The notes beneath the pieces were generated by a model. The model saw only the letters and a list, made by a program, of their open reading frames with translations. It made no database searches and was not told the DNA's origin. A stretch of 64,000 bases of DNA from Larkinella insperata (GTDB lineage Bacteria; Bacteroidota; Bacteroidia; Cytophagales; Spirosomataceae): NCBI RefSeq assembly GCF_026248825.1, contig NZ_CP110973.1, positions 2,747,001 to 2,811,000 on the forward strand, given 5' to 3'. Below, one piece after another: positions 42,525-50,723 of this stretch (positions are counted from its first letter, which is position 1; every line of letters begins with the position of its first letter). A program made the translations under genes and the position numbers.

Positions 42525-43733
42525 ATGTCCCCGAAACACCTTAACGCCATTCTAATCTATGGCTTTCTTTTTCTGGTATCGCTCGGGTTTGGAGTTGGGC
42601 AAACGCCCGACTTCTCCCGGGTGCCGGGCGTAATTGTTGCGCATAGTCCGGCCTCATCGGGGTTATACATCGGTTCTCCGAGTCTTTGCGTGCTGCCCAA
42701 CGGCGATTATTTAGCTTCCCACGATTTATTCGGCCCGCAATCCAATGAGTTTGTCCGGCCCAATTCCCGCATTTACCGCTCAACCGACCGGGGCAAAACC
42801 TGGACCCGGATTGCGGAAATCAACGGCCAGTTCTGGTCGAAGCTCTACCTGCACCGCAACGGCCTCTACTTCTTCGGTACCGACAAACACCACGGGAATA
42901 CCATCATCCGGAAATCCGACGACGGGGGCGTCACCTGGACCACCCCCACCGACGGCGACCACGGTTTGTTGCTGGCGGGCGAATACCACTGCGCGCCGGT
43001 TCCGTTTCTCGAACACCATGGGCGGCTCTGGCGGGCCATGGAGGACGCCATGGGACCGATCAAACAGTGGGGCAAACGCTACGGCGCCTTCATGCTGTCG
43101 ATGCCGCTGGATGCCGACCCCATGAAAGCCGCCAGCTGGACCCGCAGCAACGTTCTGCCGTATGATTCGACGTACCTGAACAACGGTTTTGGCGGCTGGA
43201 TTGAAGGCAATGCCGTTCTGAGTCCGGCGGGTGAGATGCTGGACATTCTGCGCGTAGACCACAAGAAATCGCTGGAGGAGAAAGCCGCCTTTGTGCGCAT
43301 CAGCCCGGACGGAAAAACGGCAACGTTCGATGTGAATACCGGTTTTGTGCCGTTTCCCGGCGGCAGCAAGAAGTTTACCATTCGGTATGACCCCCAATCG
43401 CAGCTTTACTGGACGCTGACAAATTACATTCCATCGGCGTTCAAGCAGGCCAACGCCGGGAAGAATCCGGCCAGTTTGCGCAATACGCAGGCCTTGTGCA
43501 GCTCCCGGGATCTACGAACCTGGACCATACGCCAGATTGTGCTGCAACATCCCGACGTTGCCAAACACGGTTTTCAGTACGTCGACTGGCTGTTCGACGG
43601 CAAAGACATTATTCTGCTTTCCCGCACGGCGTTTGACGACGGTCTGGGCGGGGCGCACAACAACCACGATGCCAACTTTCTGACGTTTCACCGCATCAGG
43701 AAGTTTCGGAAAAAGCCGGTTGCCGATTTATAG
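42525..43733 (+). CDS. BNR-repeat sialidase-fold exported protein
   Basis: This 402-residue protein has a signal peptide (about 1-25) and a six-bladed sialidase-like propeller. Two Asp-box (BNR) motifs are clear: IYRSTDRGKTWTRI (about 85) and IIRKSDDGGVTWTTP (about 128). Other landmarks are GSPSLCVLPNGDYLASHD, AGEYHCAPVPFLEHHGRLWRA, GWIEGNAVLSPAGEMLDILR and SRTAFDDGLGGAHNNHDANF. The classical sialidase arginine triad is not obvious, so it may be a different glycosidase or a polysaccharide lyase-like propeller. It is divergent from the HTCS gene (88 bases) and is the most likely catabolic partner of the SusCD unit. Confidence 0.82.
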   Translation: MSPKHLNAILIYGFLFLVSLGFGVGQTPDFSRVPGVIVAHSPASSGLYIGSPSLCVLPNGDYLASHDLFGPQSNEFVRPNSRIYRSTDRGKTWTRIAEINGQFWSKLYLHRNGLYFFGTDKHHGNTIIRKSDDGGVTWTTPTDGDHGLLLAGEYHCAPVPFLEHHGRLWRAMEDAMGPIKQWGKRYGAFMLSMPLDADPMKAASWTRSNVLPYDSTYLNNGFGGWIEGNAVLSPAGEMLDILRVDHKKSLEEKAAFVRISPDGKTATFDVNTGFVPFPGGSKKFTIRYDPQSQLYWTLTNYIPSAFKQANAGKNPASLRNTQALCSSRDLRTWTIRQIVLQHPDVAKHGFQYVDWLFDGKDIILLSRTAFDDGLGGAHNNHDANFLTFHRIRKFRKKPVADL

Positions 43734-44159
43734 CGTAGCCAAATCCCGAAGCGCCTTTTTGCGGCTGTTGAACAGTTTACTGTCGAGCGTTTTGCTATAA
43801 AACTGCTGGAGCCTGGGATTTTTGGGTGAGTGCGGTCTTGTTCGCTCGTACCGTACGACTTCGTCCAGATCAAGGACTTCAAAATACGTATTTCGGTAAT
43901 ACCGATAAACGCGGCCTTTTTTGTCTGTATACCCCCAGACCGATTTTTTAGAAACCTTCTCGGTGCGGCCATCGGCGTACCGGATGGTCAGATTGCCAAA
44001 GCCCAGAAACGAAGGGTGGATAGACTTAACGGGCTGACTGGCAGTGGTGTTGTTTATATCGGTGCTCTGCAGCAAAAGGCGGTTGGGCTCAGTCCGGAGC
44101 CGTTGTTGAGGAGCGCAGGCGCTCACGAGCAGTGCAAGCAAAACGACGATCTGGCGCAT
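43728..44159 (-). CDS. Small lipoprotein of unknown function
   Basis: The ATG at 44159 gives MRQIVVLLALLVSAC, a good lipobox (Cys15); the longer frame has an unlikely N-terminus. The mature part (about 128 residues) is basic with a beta-rich centre (LTIRYADGRTEKVSKKSVWG, YTDKKGRVYRYYRNTYFEVL) and a helical C-terminus with many Lys/Arg. No named family recognised. Its stop overlaps the end of the convergent sialidase-like gene by 6 bases. TATCTTTA on the minus strand near 44195-44202 is a 7-of-8 match to the -7 consensus. Confidence 0.7.
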   Translation of the reverse strand: MRQIVVLLALLVSACAPQQRLRTEPNRLLLQSTDINNTTASQPVKSIHPSFLGFGNLTIRYADGRTEKVSKKSVWGYTDKKGRVYRYYRNTYFEVLDLDEVVRYERTRPHSPKNPRLQQFYSKTLDSKLFNSRKKALRDLATL

Positions 44160-44281
44160 GGTTCTGGAGGGTGTGGGGAAGTGGTCGATTTTTATAAAGA
44201 TACGAACATTCATTAATTTGGTAAACCGACAAACGGTTTTCGGGTTTAATAAAGGCTTTGTCTTTTAATCAGCAACCCAGT

Positions 44282-45082
44282 ATGAAAAACATAGACGTGA
44301 TTGCCACTGATTTACGATTCCCGGAAGGGCCGGCTTTTACCTCCGACGGTACGCTCTGGTGCGTTGAGCAGGAGGGGGAAAGTTTGTTCTGGCTCAAGCC
44401 GGACGGAACGCAGGGCCGCCTTCACGTCGGCACCGGCAGCCGCCCGAACGGCCTGTACATCGACGATCTCGACCGGCTTTGGTTCTGTGATTCCGGTTTG
44501 CACGCCATTCGCTGCATCAACTATCCGGATCAGGAGCCCGAAATCGTGGTGGACCGCGTTGGCGAAGAGCGCCTTAGCTGGCCCAACGACCTGACGTTTG
44601 ATCTGGAAGGCAATATGCTTTTTACTTGTCCCGGTTCGCCCGACGAAGACGAACCCGGTTACGTCTGCGTCTGCTCGTCGGTGGGTGAGGTTAAAAAAAT
44701 ATCCGAAAGCTTGTTTTATCCCAACGGGCTGGCTTTTCTGCCCAATGCCCGCACGCTGGTGGTGGCCGAAACGCACCGAAAGCGCATCTGGACCGGGCGC
44801 TGGGATTCGACGGGCCTCAACTGGATTAATCCGACGGTTTGGGCTGAAACCGGTCCCGACGGATTTGGTCCCGACGGCCTGACGCTGGGGCCGGACAATT
44901 TACTCTACGCGGCCATCTACGGCGGCAGCAGTGTGCAGGTTTACAAGCCAACCGGTACGTTGGCCGATACCATCAAACTGCCCGGCGAAAATCCCTCCAA
45001 CTGCGCTTTTGACCCCACCGGACGCCTGGGAATGGTCGTAACGGAAACCCAGAAGGGGCAGATTCTCTCCCTGAAAGAATAA
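44282..45082 (+). CDS. SMP-30/gluconolactonase/LRE family protein
   Basis: The ATG at 44282 starts a 266-residue cytoplasmic propeller with no signal. Metal-ligand positions of the SMP-30 family are visible: Glu in RFPEGPAF, Asn-Asp in SWPNDLTFDLEGNMLFT and Asp in GPDGFGPDGLTLG. Such enzymes open sugar lactones (for example gluconolactone) with a divalent metal. It stands alone between a divergent lipoprotein and the sigma-factor operon. AAACCG-acaaa-CGGTTT (44223-44239) is a small palindrome upstream. Confidence 0.92.
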   Translation: MKNIDVIATDLRFPEGPAFTSDGTLWCVEQEGESLFWLKPDGTQGRLHVGTGSRPNGLYIDDLDRLWFCDSGLHAIRCINYPDQEPEIVVDRVGEERLSWPNDLTFDLEGNMLFTCPGSPDEDEPGYVCVCSSVGEVKKISESLFYPNGLAFLPNARTLVVAETHRKRIWTGRWDSTGLNWINPTVWAETGPDGFGPDGLTLGPDNLLYAAIYGGSSVQVYKPTGTLADTIKLPGENPSNCAFDPTGRLGMVVTETQKGQILSLKE

Positions 45083-45200
45083 TTCCAAGCGCCCTAGTTT
45101 ATAGGGGGTTGCAACGCATCCTGCAGATTTATCCACTTTCTTTCCAACCATTTCACTATCCTTTCGCACTTTAGATCGAACGTTCAACGCAACCGATCTT

Positions 45201-45746
45201 TTGACCCTGACGCCCGACTTAACGGAACAAGAACTGGTTGTCCGCTGCCTGCAGCCGGATCGTCCGGCGGATCGGCGTATGGCGCAACGGTTACTTTTTG
45301 AGCGGTATAAACGGGCCATGTTTTCGGTGGCGTTGCGAATCCTGAACGATTACGATCACGCCCACGACGCCTTGCAGGACGCGTTTGTGGAGGTCTTCCG
45401 GCACCTGGATTCGTTCCGGTTTCAATCGACGCTGGGCGCCTGGATCAAAGTCATTGTGGTTCGGCAATCGCTGCGAAAACGGCAGCTCGAATGGCGGTTT
45501 GAAACCCTCGACGAAGCTGTGCATGATCAGGCCATTGAGGTGCCGGATACGGTGACGGGCGAAGTCCTGGATGCGGCCATTCGGTCGCTGCCCGACGGAG
45601 CGCGGACGGTGTTCGTGCTGGCCGAAGTAGAAGGCTACAAGCACCATGAAATTGCCGCCATGCTGGATATTTCGGAGGGAACCTCCAAGTCACAGGTGAG
45701 CTATGCCCGGAAGTTATTGCGGAGGAAGCTGTCGGAACTGAGCTGA
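45201..45746 (+). CDS. ECF-type RNA polymerase sigma factor
   Basis: The frame opens at TTG (45201). No in-frame ATG precedes it before the conserved start LTEQELVVRCLQPDR, and the next Met (residue 27) would remove part of region 2, so TTG is the best start. Region 2 (about 20-90) has RLLFERYKRAMFSVALRILN and ALQDAFVEVFRHL; region 4 (about 125-180) has LPDGARTVFVLAEVEGYKHH and ISEGTSKSQVSYARKLLRR. It is the first gene of a six-gene run; the next gene encodes its probable anti-sigma factor. The stimulus is unknown but is likely envelope-related, given the neighbours. Confidence 0.92.
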   Translation: MTLTPDLTEQELVVRCLQPDRPADRRMAQRLLFERYKRAMFSVALRILNDYDHAHDALQDAFVEVFRHLDSFRFQSTLGAWIKVIVVRQSLRKRQLEWRFETLDEAVHDQAIEVPDTVTGEVLDAAIRSLPDGARTVFVLAEVEGYKHHEIAAMLDISEGTSKSQVSYARKLLRRKLSELS

Positions 45747-45786
45747 ACCCGGAGTACGCAGATGGACGAATGAACAGAAATGCAAC

Positions 45787-46392
45787 ATGGATTTTGGAAA
45801 GGCTATAAAAAAGTTGCCGGAGCACGAGCCCCGCGCCGATCTGTGGGAACGCATTGAAGCGGACTTGCGGGCCGATGCCGCCATCGACCGTGCGCTGGAC
45901 GATCTACCGGATTTTGAGCCGGATGCCGACGCCTGGGAGCAGATCGTCGGGCAACTGGAAACAGAAAACACGACGGTTCGGTCCCTCTGGGCGCGTTCGT
46001 TCCGGTGGTTGGCTGCGGCTGCCGTCATCACGCTGATGTTTGGCATCTGGTGGCTGGGGCAATCGGGTTCGGACGAAAAAATAACCATTGCTTATGCCAC
46101 TGAAACCGTTGAAGCGGAACCCGGAAGCGAACCCGAACCGCTCACCCCGGCCGCTGACCAGAAAGCGGAACGGTTTATTCAGGAACAGTGTGCGGAGCAA
46201 ACGGTGGTGTGCCAGAAGCCGGAAGTAAAAGAGCTTAAGCACCAGCTGGATGAGTTGAACAACCGGAAAGCGGGCCTGGAAGAACAACTGGCGGTGTTTG
46301 GCGAAGATCCGGTGCTGGTTCAGGCGCAAATTAAAATTGAAAACGAGCGGGCCGAGGTAACCAAAGAACTGGTCCGAATTTTAACGATATGA
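45787..46392 (+). CDS. Membrane-anchored anti-sigma-factor-like protein
   Basis: This 201-residue protein starts 40 bases after the sigma gene. The N-terminal half holds an internal duplication: LPEHEPRADLWERIEADL (10-27) and LPDFEPDADAWEQIVGQL (40-57), motifs typical of the cytoplasmic part of Bacteroidota anti-sigma proteins. A single membrane segment follows (73-90, RWLAAAAVITLMFGIWWL), then an acidic linker with two Cys and a coiled coil (about 148-198). It probably holds the sigma factor at the membrane until a signal arrives. Its last bases overlap the next ATG (ATGA). Confidence 0.75.
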   Translation: MDFGKAIKKLPEHEPRADLWERIEADLRADAAIDRALDDLPDFEPDADAWEQIVGQLETENTTVRSLWARSFRWLAAAAVITLMFGIWWLGQSGSDEKITIAYATETVEAEPGSEPEPLTPAADQKAERFIQEQCAEQTVVCQKPEVKELKHQLDELNNRKAGLEEQLAVFGEDPVLVQAQIKIENERAEVTKELVRILTI

Positions 46393-47291
46393 GAACGCTG
46401 ATTTTTCTACTAACCTTTTTCGCTTTCCCGGCGGCTGCGCAAACCCGGCTGCAGGTGGTGACGAAGACGGTGGAAAAAGAACTGGCGTACAGCAGCGGCC
46501 AGCGCGTGAATCTGACGGCCCAGAAAGCCGACATTACGATCAAAGGCTGGGCGAAAGCGACGGTTTTGGTTCGGATAAAGCTGATGGCCAGGCACCCGGA
46601 GCGCGACGTAGCCGAACGCGAACTGGACTACCTTAAATACGACATCGAGCTTCGGAACAACGTCATCGACATTTCCAATCGCTTCACGATTCCGCAGCGG
46701 GCCGGGTCGGTCAAAGGCAACCTGAAGGCGGTTTACGAGATCTGGCTGCCGACGCGCTCCCTGTTGACCGTCAACAATACGTTTGGGGATGTGAACCTGA
46801 GCGATCTGGCGGGCGAAACGGTCGTGAAGCTGGAGTTCGGAAAATTGTCGATCAACAACCTAAGCGGAAAAACCACCATCACCTCGGAGTACGGCGACAT
46901 TGAAGCCAGTGAGTTGGCCGGAACGTTTGCGATCAAGGCCGAGAAAGCCGAAACGGTGCTCCGCGAACTGGGCGGCAACGGTCGCATTCAGAGCCGGTAC
47001 GGTAAAGTGTCCATCTATCCGCTGACCAGCCTGACGGTTCTGAACGTGCAGGCCGCCCGCACCGAAGTCTCCCTGTTTCCCCGTCGAATGGAGGATTTCC
47101 AGTACGAAATTGAAACGACGTATTCGACGGTTCAGGTGCCCGAAGGGTACGGCGAGCACCTGGGCCAGTTTATCAACAAGCGCCGATTCGACTACCAGCC
47201 GCCGGGCCACAAACCCGCTATTTCGGTCACCAACTCGTACAGCCCGGTTATCGTCCAGCCGGCGGTGAATGGCGTAACCTCTGCGAAATGA
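46389..47291 (+). CDS. DUF4097-type adhesin-like beta-helix protein, exported
   Basis: The 300-residue protein has a signal peptide (RTLIFLLTFFAFPAAAQ) and then a right-handed beta-repeat region of the DUF4097/putative-adhesin type: LTVNNTFGDVNLSDLAGETV, KLEFGKLSINNLSGKTTITS, EYGDIEASELAGTFAIKAEK and SRYGKVSIYPL. It is translationally coupled to the anti-sigma gene by ATGA. DUF4097 proteins often accompany sigma/anti-sigma pairs in Bacteroidota. A periplasmic sensor or structural role is possible. Function not established. Confidence 0.82.
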   Translation: MRTLIFLLTFFAFPAAAQTRLQVVTKTVEKELAYSSGQRVNLTAQKADITIKGWAKATVLVRIKLMARHPERDVAERELDYLKYDIELRNNVIDISNRFTIPQRAGSVKGNLKAVYEIWLPTRSLLTVNNTFGDVNLSDLAGETVVKLEFGKLSINNLSGKTTITSEYGDIEASELAGTFAIKAEKAETVLRELGGNGRIQSRYGKVSIYPLTSLTVLNVQAARTEVSLFPRRMEDFQYEIETTYSTVQVPEGYGEHLGQFINKRRFDYQPPGHKPAISVTNSYSPVIVQPAVNGVTSAK

Positions 47292-47312
47292 AAGCACACC
47301 CGATAAGACACC

Positions 47313-48617
47313 ATGAAAAAACAATACGGACTACTTGGAATGCTGCTGATTGGCCTGACGGTTTCGGGTTACGGCCAATCGTGGACGGGGGGCGTGAAAG
47401 GTAACCTCCCGATCAACATGCGGCCGGACCAGCTGTCGGCGCAGATCGACGAGTTTGACGTAGTCGGATCCAGAAGTGGCGATGCGCTGAGCAGTGGCTG
47501 GGGACTTTTTGCGCGCTATGACCTTCCGCGCTGGTACGGGCAGCTCGAAGCGACTCAAGGGCGGCAACACCTGGCCGGACTGTATTTTTCTTCTCCCAAA
47601 AACTCGTTTGGAACGACCCTCCATCTGAAGCGGCAGCACATCCGGCTGATGGGTGGATACAAACCACTGCCGTGGCTGCGACTCCACGCGGGAATCGCCG
47701 GGGCTTTTAATCAAGCTGTCCGTAGTGAAAGAGACTGGGAGGACTCCAACATTCAGCGCCTGGAGGAGCAGATAATACGGTATCCCAGCGAAAAAGAATA
47801 TTACGAAATCCAGCTTAAGGCAGCCCGGCTGCATAAAGCCGTTGGAAGTAGCTATCAGCGATTCAATGCGGAAGGGCAGGCCGGTATTGGAACCGATATC
47901 GGGGGCCTGATGCTCGATCTGACGTATGCGCATAGCCTGAGTCCGGTTGTCAACGGGATTAACTACCAGGGAAATCGCTACGCTCTTCAATCGCACTACG
48001 GTTTCTGGTCGGTCAGCGCCGGATACCGATTGTTTCCGTTCAAAGCCTTTTTGCTGCAACCCCGCCGAAACAAACGCACCTACGACCGAATCAAGAAAAG
48101 CATTCCGTATTACCGCAACGAAGTAAGCGCCGGAGTAGGCATCACCAGCGATGATTACGGCGGTTCGTGGCTTTACGAAAACCGGTACACCCGCTACCTC
48201 CACCGCCGGATTGGTTTCACGGGAATCGTCGGGATGGCCCGTTCTTTTGAAGATTACCGCGGTTTTTTACCGCAGGCCTTCACGGCTTTCCAGTTTTCGG
48301 CGCTGGCCCGGTTCTTACCGATCTACACCCGGCGTCATCACTTGGCGCTGTCCATTGGAGGGGTTTACACAACGGTTTCGGGAATCAATCCAAACGGCGG
48401 CCGGGGCACCTACACCGCTGACGGAAAACTCATTCAGCAATCTATTACGCTGACCCCCGAAAGCCATGAGCGGCAAAAGAGTTTCGGCTCCGTCTTTCAG
48501 GGCGACTACCAGTTTTTGCCCGTCGACCGCATTCCGGTTGGGCTCTGGTTCCGGGTTCAGCAAAGCCGTGCCCTGGAATACGCGGCAATCGGGTTTCAGA
48601 CGGGGTATCGTTTTTAA
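47313..48617 (+). CDS. Outer-membrane beta-barrel-like protein 1 of 3
   Basis: The 434-residue protein starts MKKQYGLLGMLLIGLTVSGY with signal cleavage after GQ. Alternating hydrophobic strands fill it (WGLFARYDLPRWYGQLEATQ, HIRLMGGYKPLPWLRLHAGI, LSIGGVYTTVSGI) and it ends AAIGFQTGYRF with a terminal Phe, so it probably inserts in the outer membrane. A charged helix (about 145-185) interrupts the strands. No named family recognised. It follows the DUF4097 gene by 21 bases and precedes the next barrel by 13 bases. Confidence 0.75.
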   Translation: MKKQYGLLGMLLIGLTVSGYGQSWTGGVKGNLPINMRPDQLSAQIDEFDVVGSRSGDALSSGWGLFARYDLPRWYGQLEATQGRQHLAGLYFSSPKNSFGTTLHLKRQHIRLMGGYKPLPWLRLHAGIAGAFNQAVRSERDWEDSNIQRLEEQIIRYPSEKEYYEIQLKAARLHKAVGSSYQRFNAEGQAGIGTDIGGLMLDLTYAHSLSPVVNGINYQGNRYALQSHYGFWSVSAGYRLFPFKAFLLQPRRNKRTYDRIKKSIPYYRNEVSAGVGITSDDYGGSWLYENRYTRYLHRRIGFTGIVGMARSFEDYRGFLPQAFTAFQFSALARFLPIYTRRHHLALSIGGVYTTVSGINPNGGRGTYTADGKLIQQSITLTPESHERQKSFGSVFQGDYQFLPVDRIPVGLWFRVQQSRALEYAAIGFQTGYRF

Positions 48618-48630
48618 AACAAGGCTATAT

Positions 48631-49791
48631 ATGACTCGTTTTTTATCCATTTTCTCTTTTTTGAATCTGCTGCTTCTGGCCCATCCGGATGCGTTTTCCC
48701 AGATGCCCGACGATTACCGTTGGGAAATTTCCGGAAGCGGCAGTGGGTTGCGCTCGTCGGACGTGTCGCCAACGGGCTGGTTTATCCGGCAGCAGCTAAC
48801 GTATTTTCCGCACCGAAACGTGGGAGTTTCGGCCGGAGTGGGGTGGGGGAAGCTGGACGATCTGTCGCCCCTGAAAACCGGCAATGCGCAGGAATTGTAC
48901 AACCTCTTCTACCGGCAGCACAACGCTACGGAACTGAATCTGGTGCTGGCGCCGGTTCGGTCGCGTCGGCAAACCGTGCGCCTGTCGGCTGGGCTGGCGT
49001 TGTGGCGAACCCAGGCGATGACTGTAGATAGCGCGTATGTCAGCGATCTGCAGCGGCAGCAGTACGAAATTATTCCCCGTTTTACGGACGCCCGGCGCCT
49101 GGTACCGCAGGTTGGTCTCGGGTATCAGGTAAACGTGTCGCCCCGCTGGCTGATAGGTTTGGAAGCCAGGGCGTACTGGACGGGGGGCGGAAAAACCGCC
49201 ACAACCGTGGGTGTTACAACGGCTTACCGGTTTCGGCTTTCGGCAGACTCGCTGGGAATCCGCCGAATTGACCGTCAGGATTTGAAGGCGGGCATCCGGC
49301 TTGGAGCAACGCACAGCGTGGGCAACGGGCGGTCGCCCTCGGAAGTATACCGGACTCGTTTGGTGGGAGGGATCTGGGGCGAGGTGCCGATTTCCTTAAC
49401 GTGGTTTGCGCGCGGGGAAATCAGTTACGCCCAGCGGGGGTACCGGGTTTATGAGCGCAGACAGGGAAACACGCGTCATGTACCCACCGTTTCCAGTCAG
49501 AATTTCCTCGATTGGACTATTTTGTTCTCGCACGAGGTCGCCTACCGCTGGCGGTTGTTCGTAGGGCCTCAGCTTGCGATGTTTCTGAACGGTAAAGCGG
49601 AAGCGGACGGCGAGCCGGAGGAAGTCCGTCGCCGGAGTTTCGGCGGAATGGTGGTGGGGACGGCGGTTCAGTTATCCGACCGTCTACAGCTCGACGGCCG
49701 TTACCAGCGCGATGTTTTCTCTCTATCAACGAATCAGGGTGGTGGATTGCACGGGTTTCAGCTTGGCGTCAACTACTTCTTTAAACCGTAA
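48631..49791 (+). CDS. Outer-membrane beta-barrel-like protein 2 of 3
   Basis: The ATG at 48631 gives a signal peptide (MTRFLSIFSFLNLLLLAHPD, then AFSQ). The open frame extends further upstream inside the preceding gene and is not the start. The mature protein (about 360 residues) has strand repeats such as GVSAGVGWGKL, RLSAGLALWRTQAM, VGLGYQVNVSPRWLIGLEAR and RLQLDGRYQRDVFSLS, and ends FQLGVNYFFKP. It resembles barrel 1 in style, not obviously in sequence. It is likely in the sigma-factor operon. Confidence 0.75.
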   Translation: MTRFLSIFSFLNLLLLAHPDAFSQMPDDYRWEISGSGSGLRSSDVSPTGWFIRQQLTYFPHRNVGVSAGVGWGKLDDLSPLKTGNAQELYNLFYRQHNATELNLVLAPVRSRRQTVRLSAGLALWRTQAMTVDSAYVSDLQRQQYEIIPRFTDARRLVPQVGLGYQVNVSPRWLIGLEARAYWTGGGKTATTVGVTTAYRFRLSADSLGIRRIDRQDLKAGIRLGATHSVGNGRSPSEVYRTRLVGGIWGEVPISLTWFARGEISYAQRGYRVYERRQGNTRHVPTVSSQNFLDWTILFSHEVAYRWRLFVGPQLAMFLNGKAEADGEPEEVRRRSFGGMVVGTAVQLSDRLQLDGRYQRDVFSLSTNQGGGLHGFQLGVNYFFKP

Positions 49792-49803
49792 AATCAGTCA
49801 CGT

Positions 49804-50616
49804 ATGAAAACAAGTTTTCTTTTGACCATCACCGTGTTCGTCGGGATGGGGATTGGCCGGGCGCAGGCCGTTAACAATGCTCCTGTTGCCTATTCGCAGG
49901 AAGACAGTGCCGTGACAGTCAGTGAACTGAAACGGGTTTACCGCTACATTACGCGGGCGAATGTGGAAGAAAAAACGCTGATCAAGCTGGGCTTCTGGCC
50001 GAATACGGGAGATCGGGATTATACGGGAAGGCCGTCCTTTCGGATTGGCCTAAATGCCGATGTATCTATAGAACGAAAGATCACACCTTCATTCTCGTTG
50101 TTGGCTGGGGGCGATTTTATGCTTCGATACAATCGTTTTAATCAGTTTGCGGTTCCATTTTATAATGGTAGTGATTTTACGGATATTGATGAGACTTTCC
50201 GGGCTTTTGTTTATGCGAAAGTAGGAGTTCGGTATTACTACAGTATGGCAAAAAATATTCGGAAAGGCAAAGGAGCGAACAACTTCTCAGGAAATTATGC
50301 AGGATTACAGGTAGCAAGAATAATTTTTAATCAAGCCAACAATCATACCTATGATACCCGAACGGGCCAAACGGTCCGCAACATACGAATTAATGGTATT
50401 GGTACGTATGATTTTCCGGTAGCTTATCCACATTGGGGGGTGCAACGTCGCATTGGGCGTTTAGGATTTATTGACGTAAATGCTGGACCAGAAATGACAT
50501 TACCACAAAAGAAAGATTCGGATCCGATTTTCAATGGCGGAGTTTACTTTTTTAAAAAGTATCATAAGCCAACCGTTTCTCTGCGTGTCAACGCCGTCAT
50601 CGGGTTAGGCTGGTAG
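49804..50616 (+). CDS. Outer-membrane beta-barrel-like protein 3 of 3
   Basis: The 270-residue protein has a signal peptide ending GRAQA. Strand-like segments are PSFRIGLNADVSIERKITPS, FSLLAGGDFMLRYNRF and AFVYAKVGVRYYYSMAKNIR, ending VSLRVNAVIGLGW with terminal Trp. From about 50040 to 50580 the DNA is visibly richer in A/T than its neighbours, with codons such as aat, ata and tta. Recent acquisition or relaxed selection of this part is possible. It is the last gene of the sigma-factor run. Confidence 0.75.
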   Translation: MKTSFLLTITVFVGMGIGRAQAVNNAPVAYSQEDSAVTVSELKRVYRYITRANVEEKTLIKLGFWPNTGDRDYTGRPSFRIGLNADVSIERKITPSFSLLAGGDFMLRYNRFNQFAVPFYNGSDFTDIDETFRAFVYAKVGVRYYYSMAKNIRKGKGANNFSGNYAGLQVARIIFNQANNHTYDTRTGQTVRNIRINGIGTYDFPVAYPHWGVQRRIGRLGFIDVNAGPEMTLPQKKDSDPIFNGGVYFFKKYHKPTVSLRVNAVIGLGW

Positions 50617-50723
50617 AAGCCTGGCCCTTCACTTTTGGCTTCAAATCGGTAGGATGCCGGTTGGACAATTTATGTTGGTACATTATTTGTTTTTCTGTAC
50701 TTTGTCTAACTCTCCTACCTCTT

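Noticed and set aside
48466..48630. Upstream extension of the second barrel gene into the first
   Set aside because: The extension is in a different frame from barrel 1, lacks a signal peptide and has shadow-like composition. The ATG at 48631 gives a clean signal peptide.
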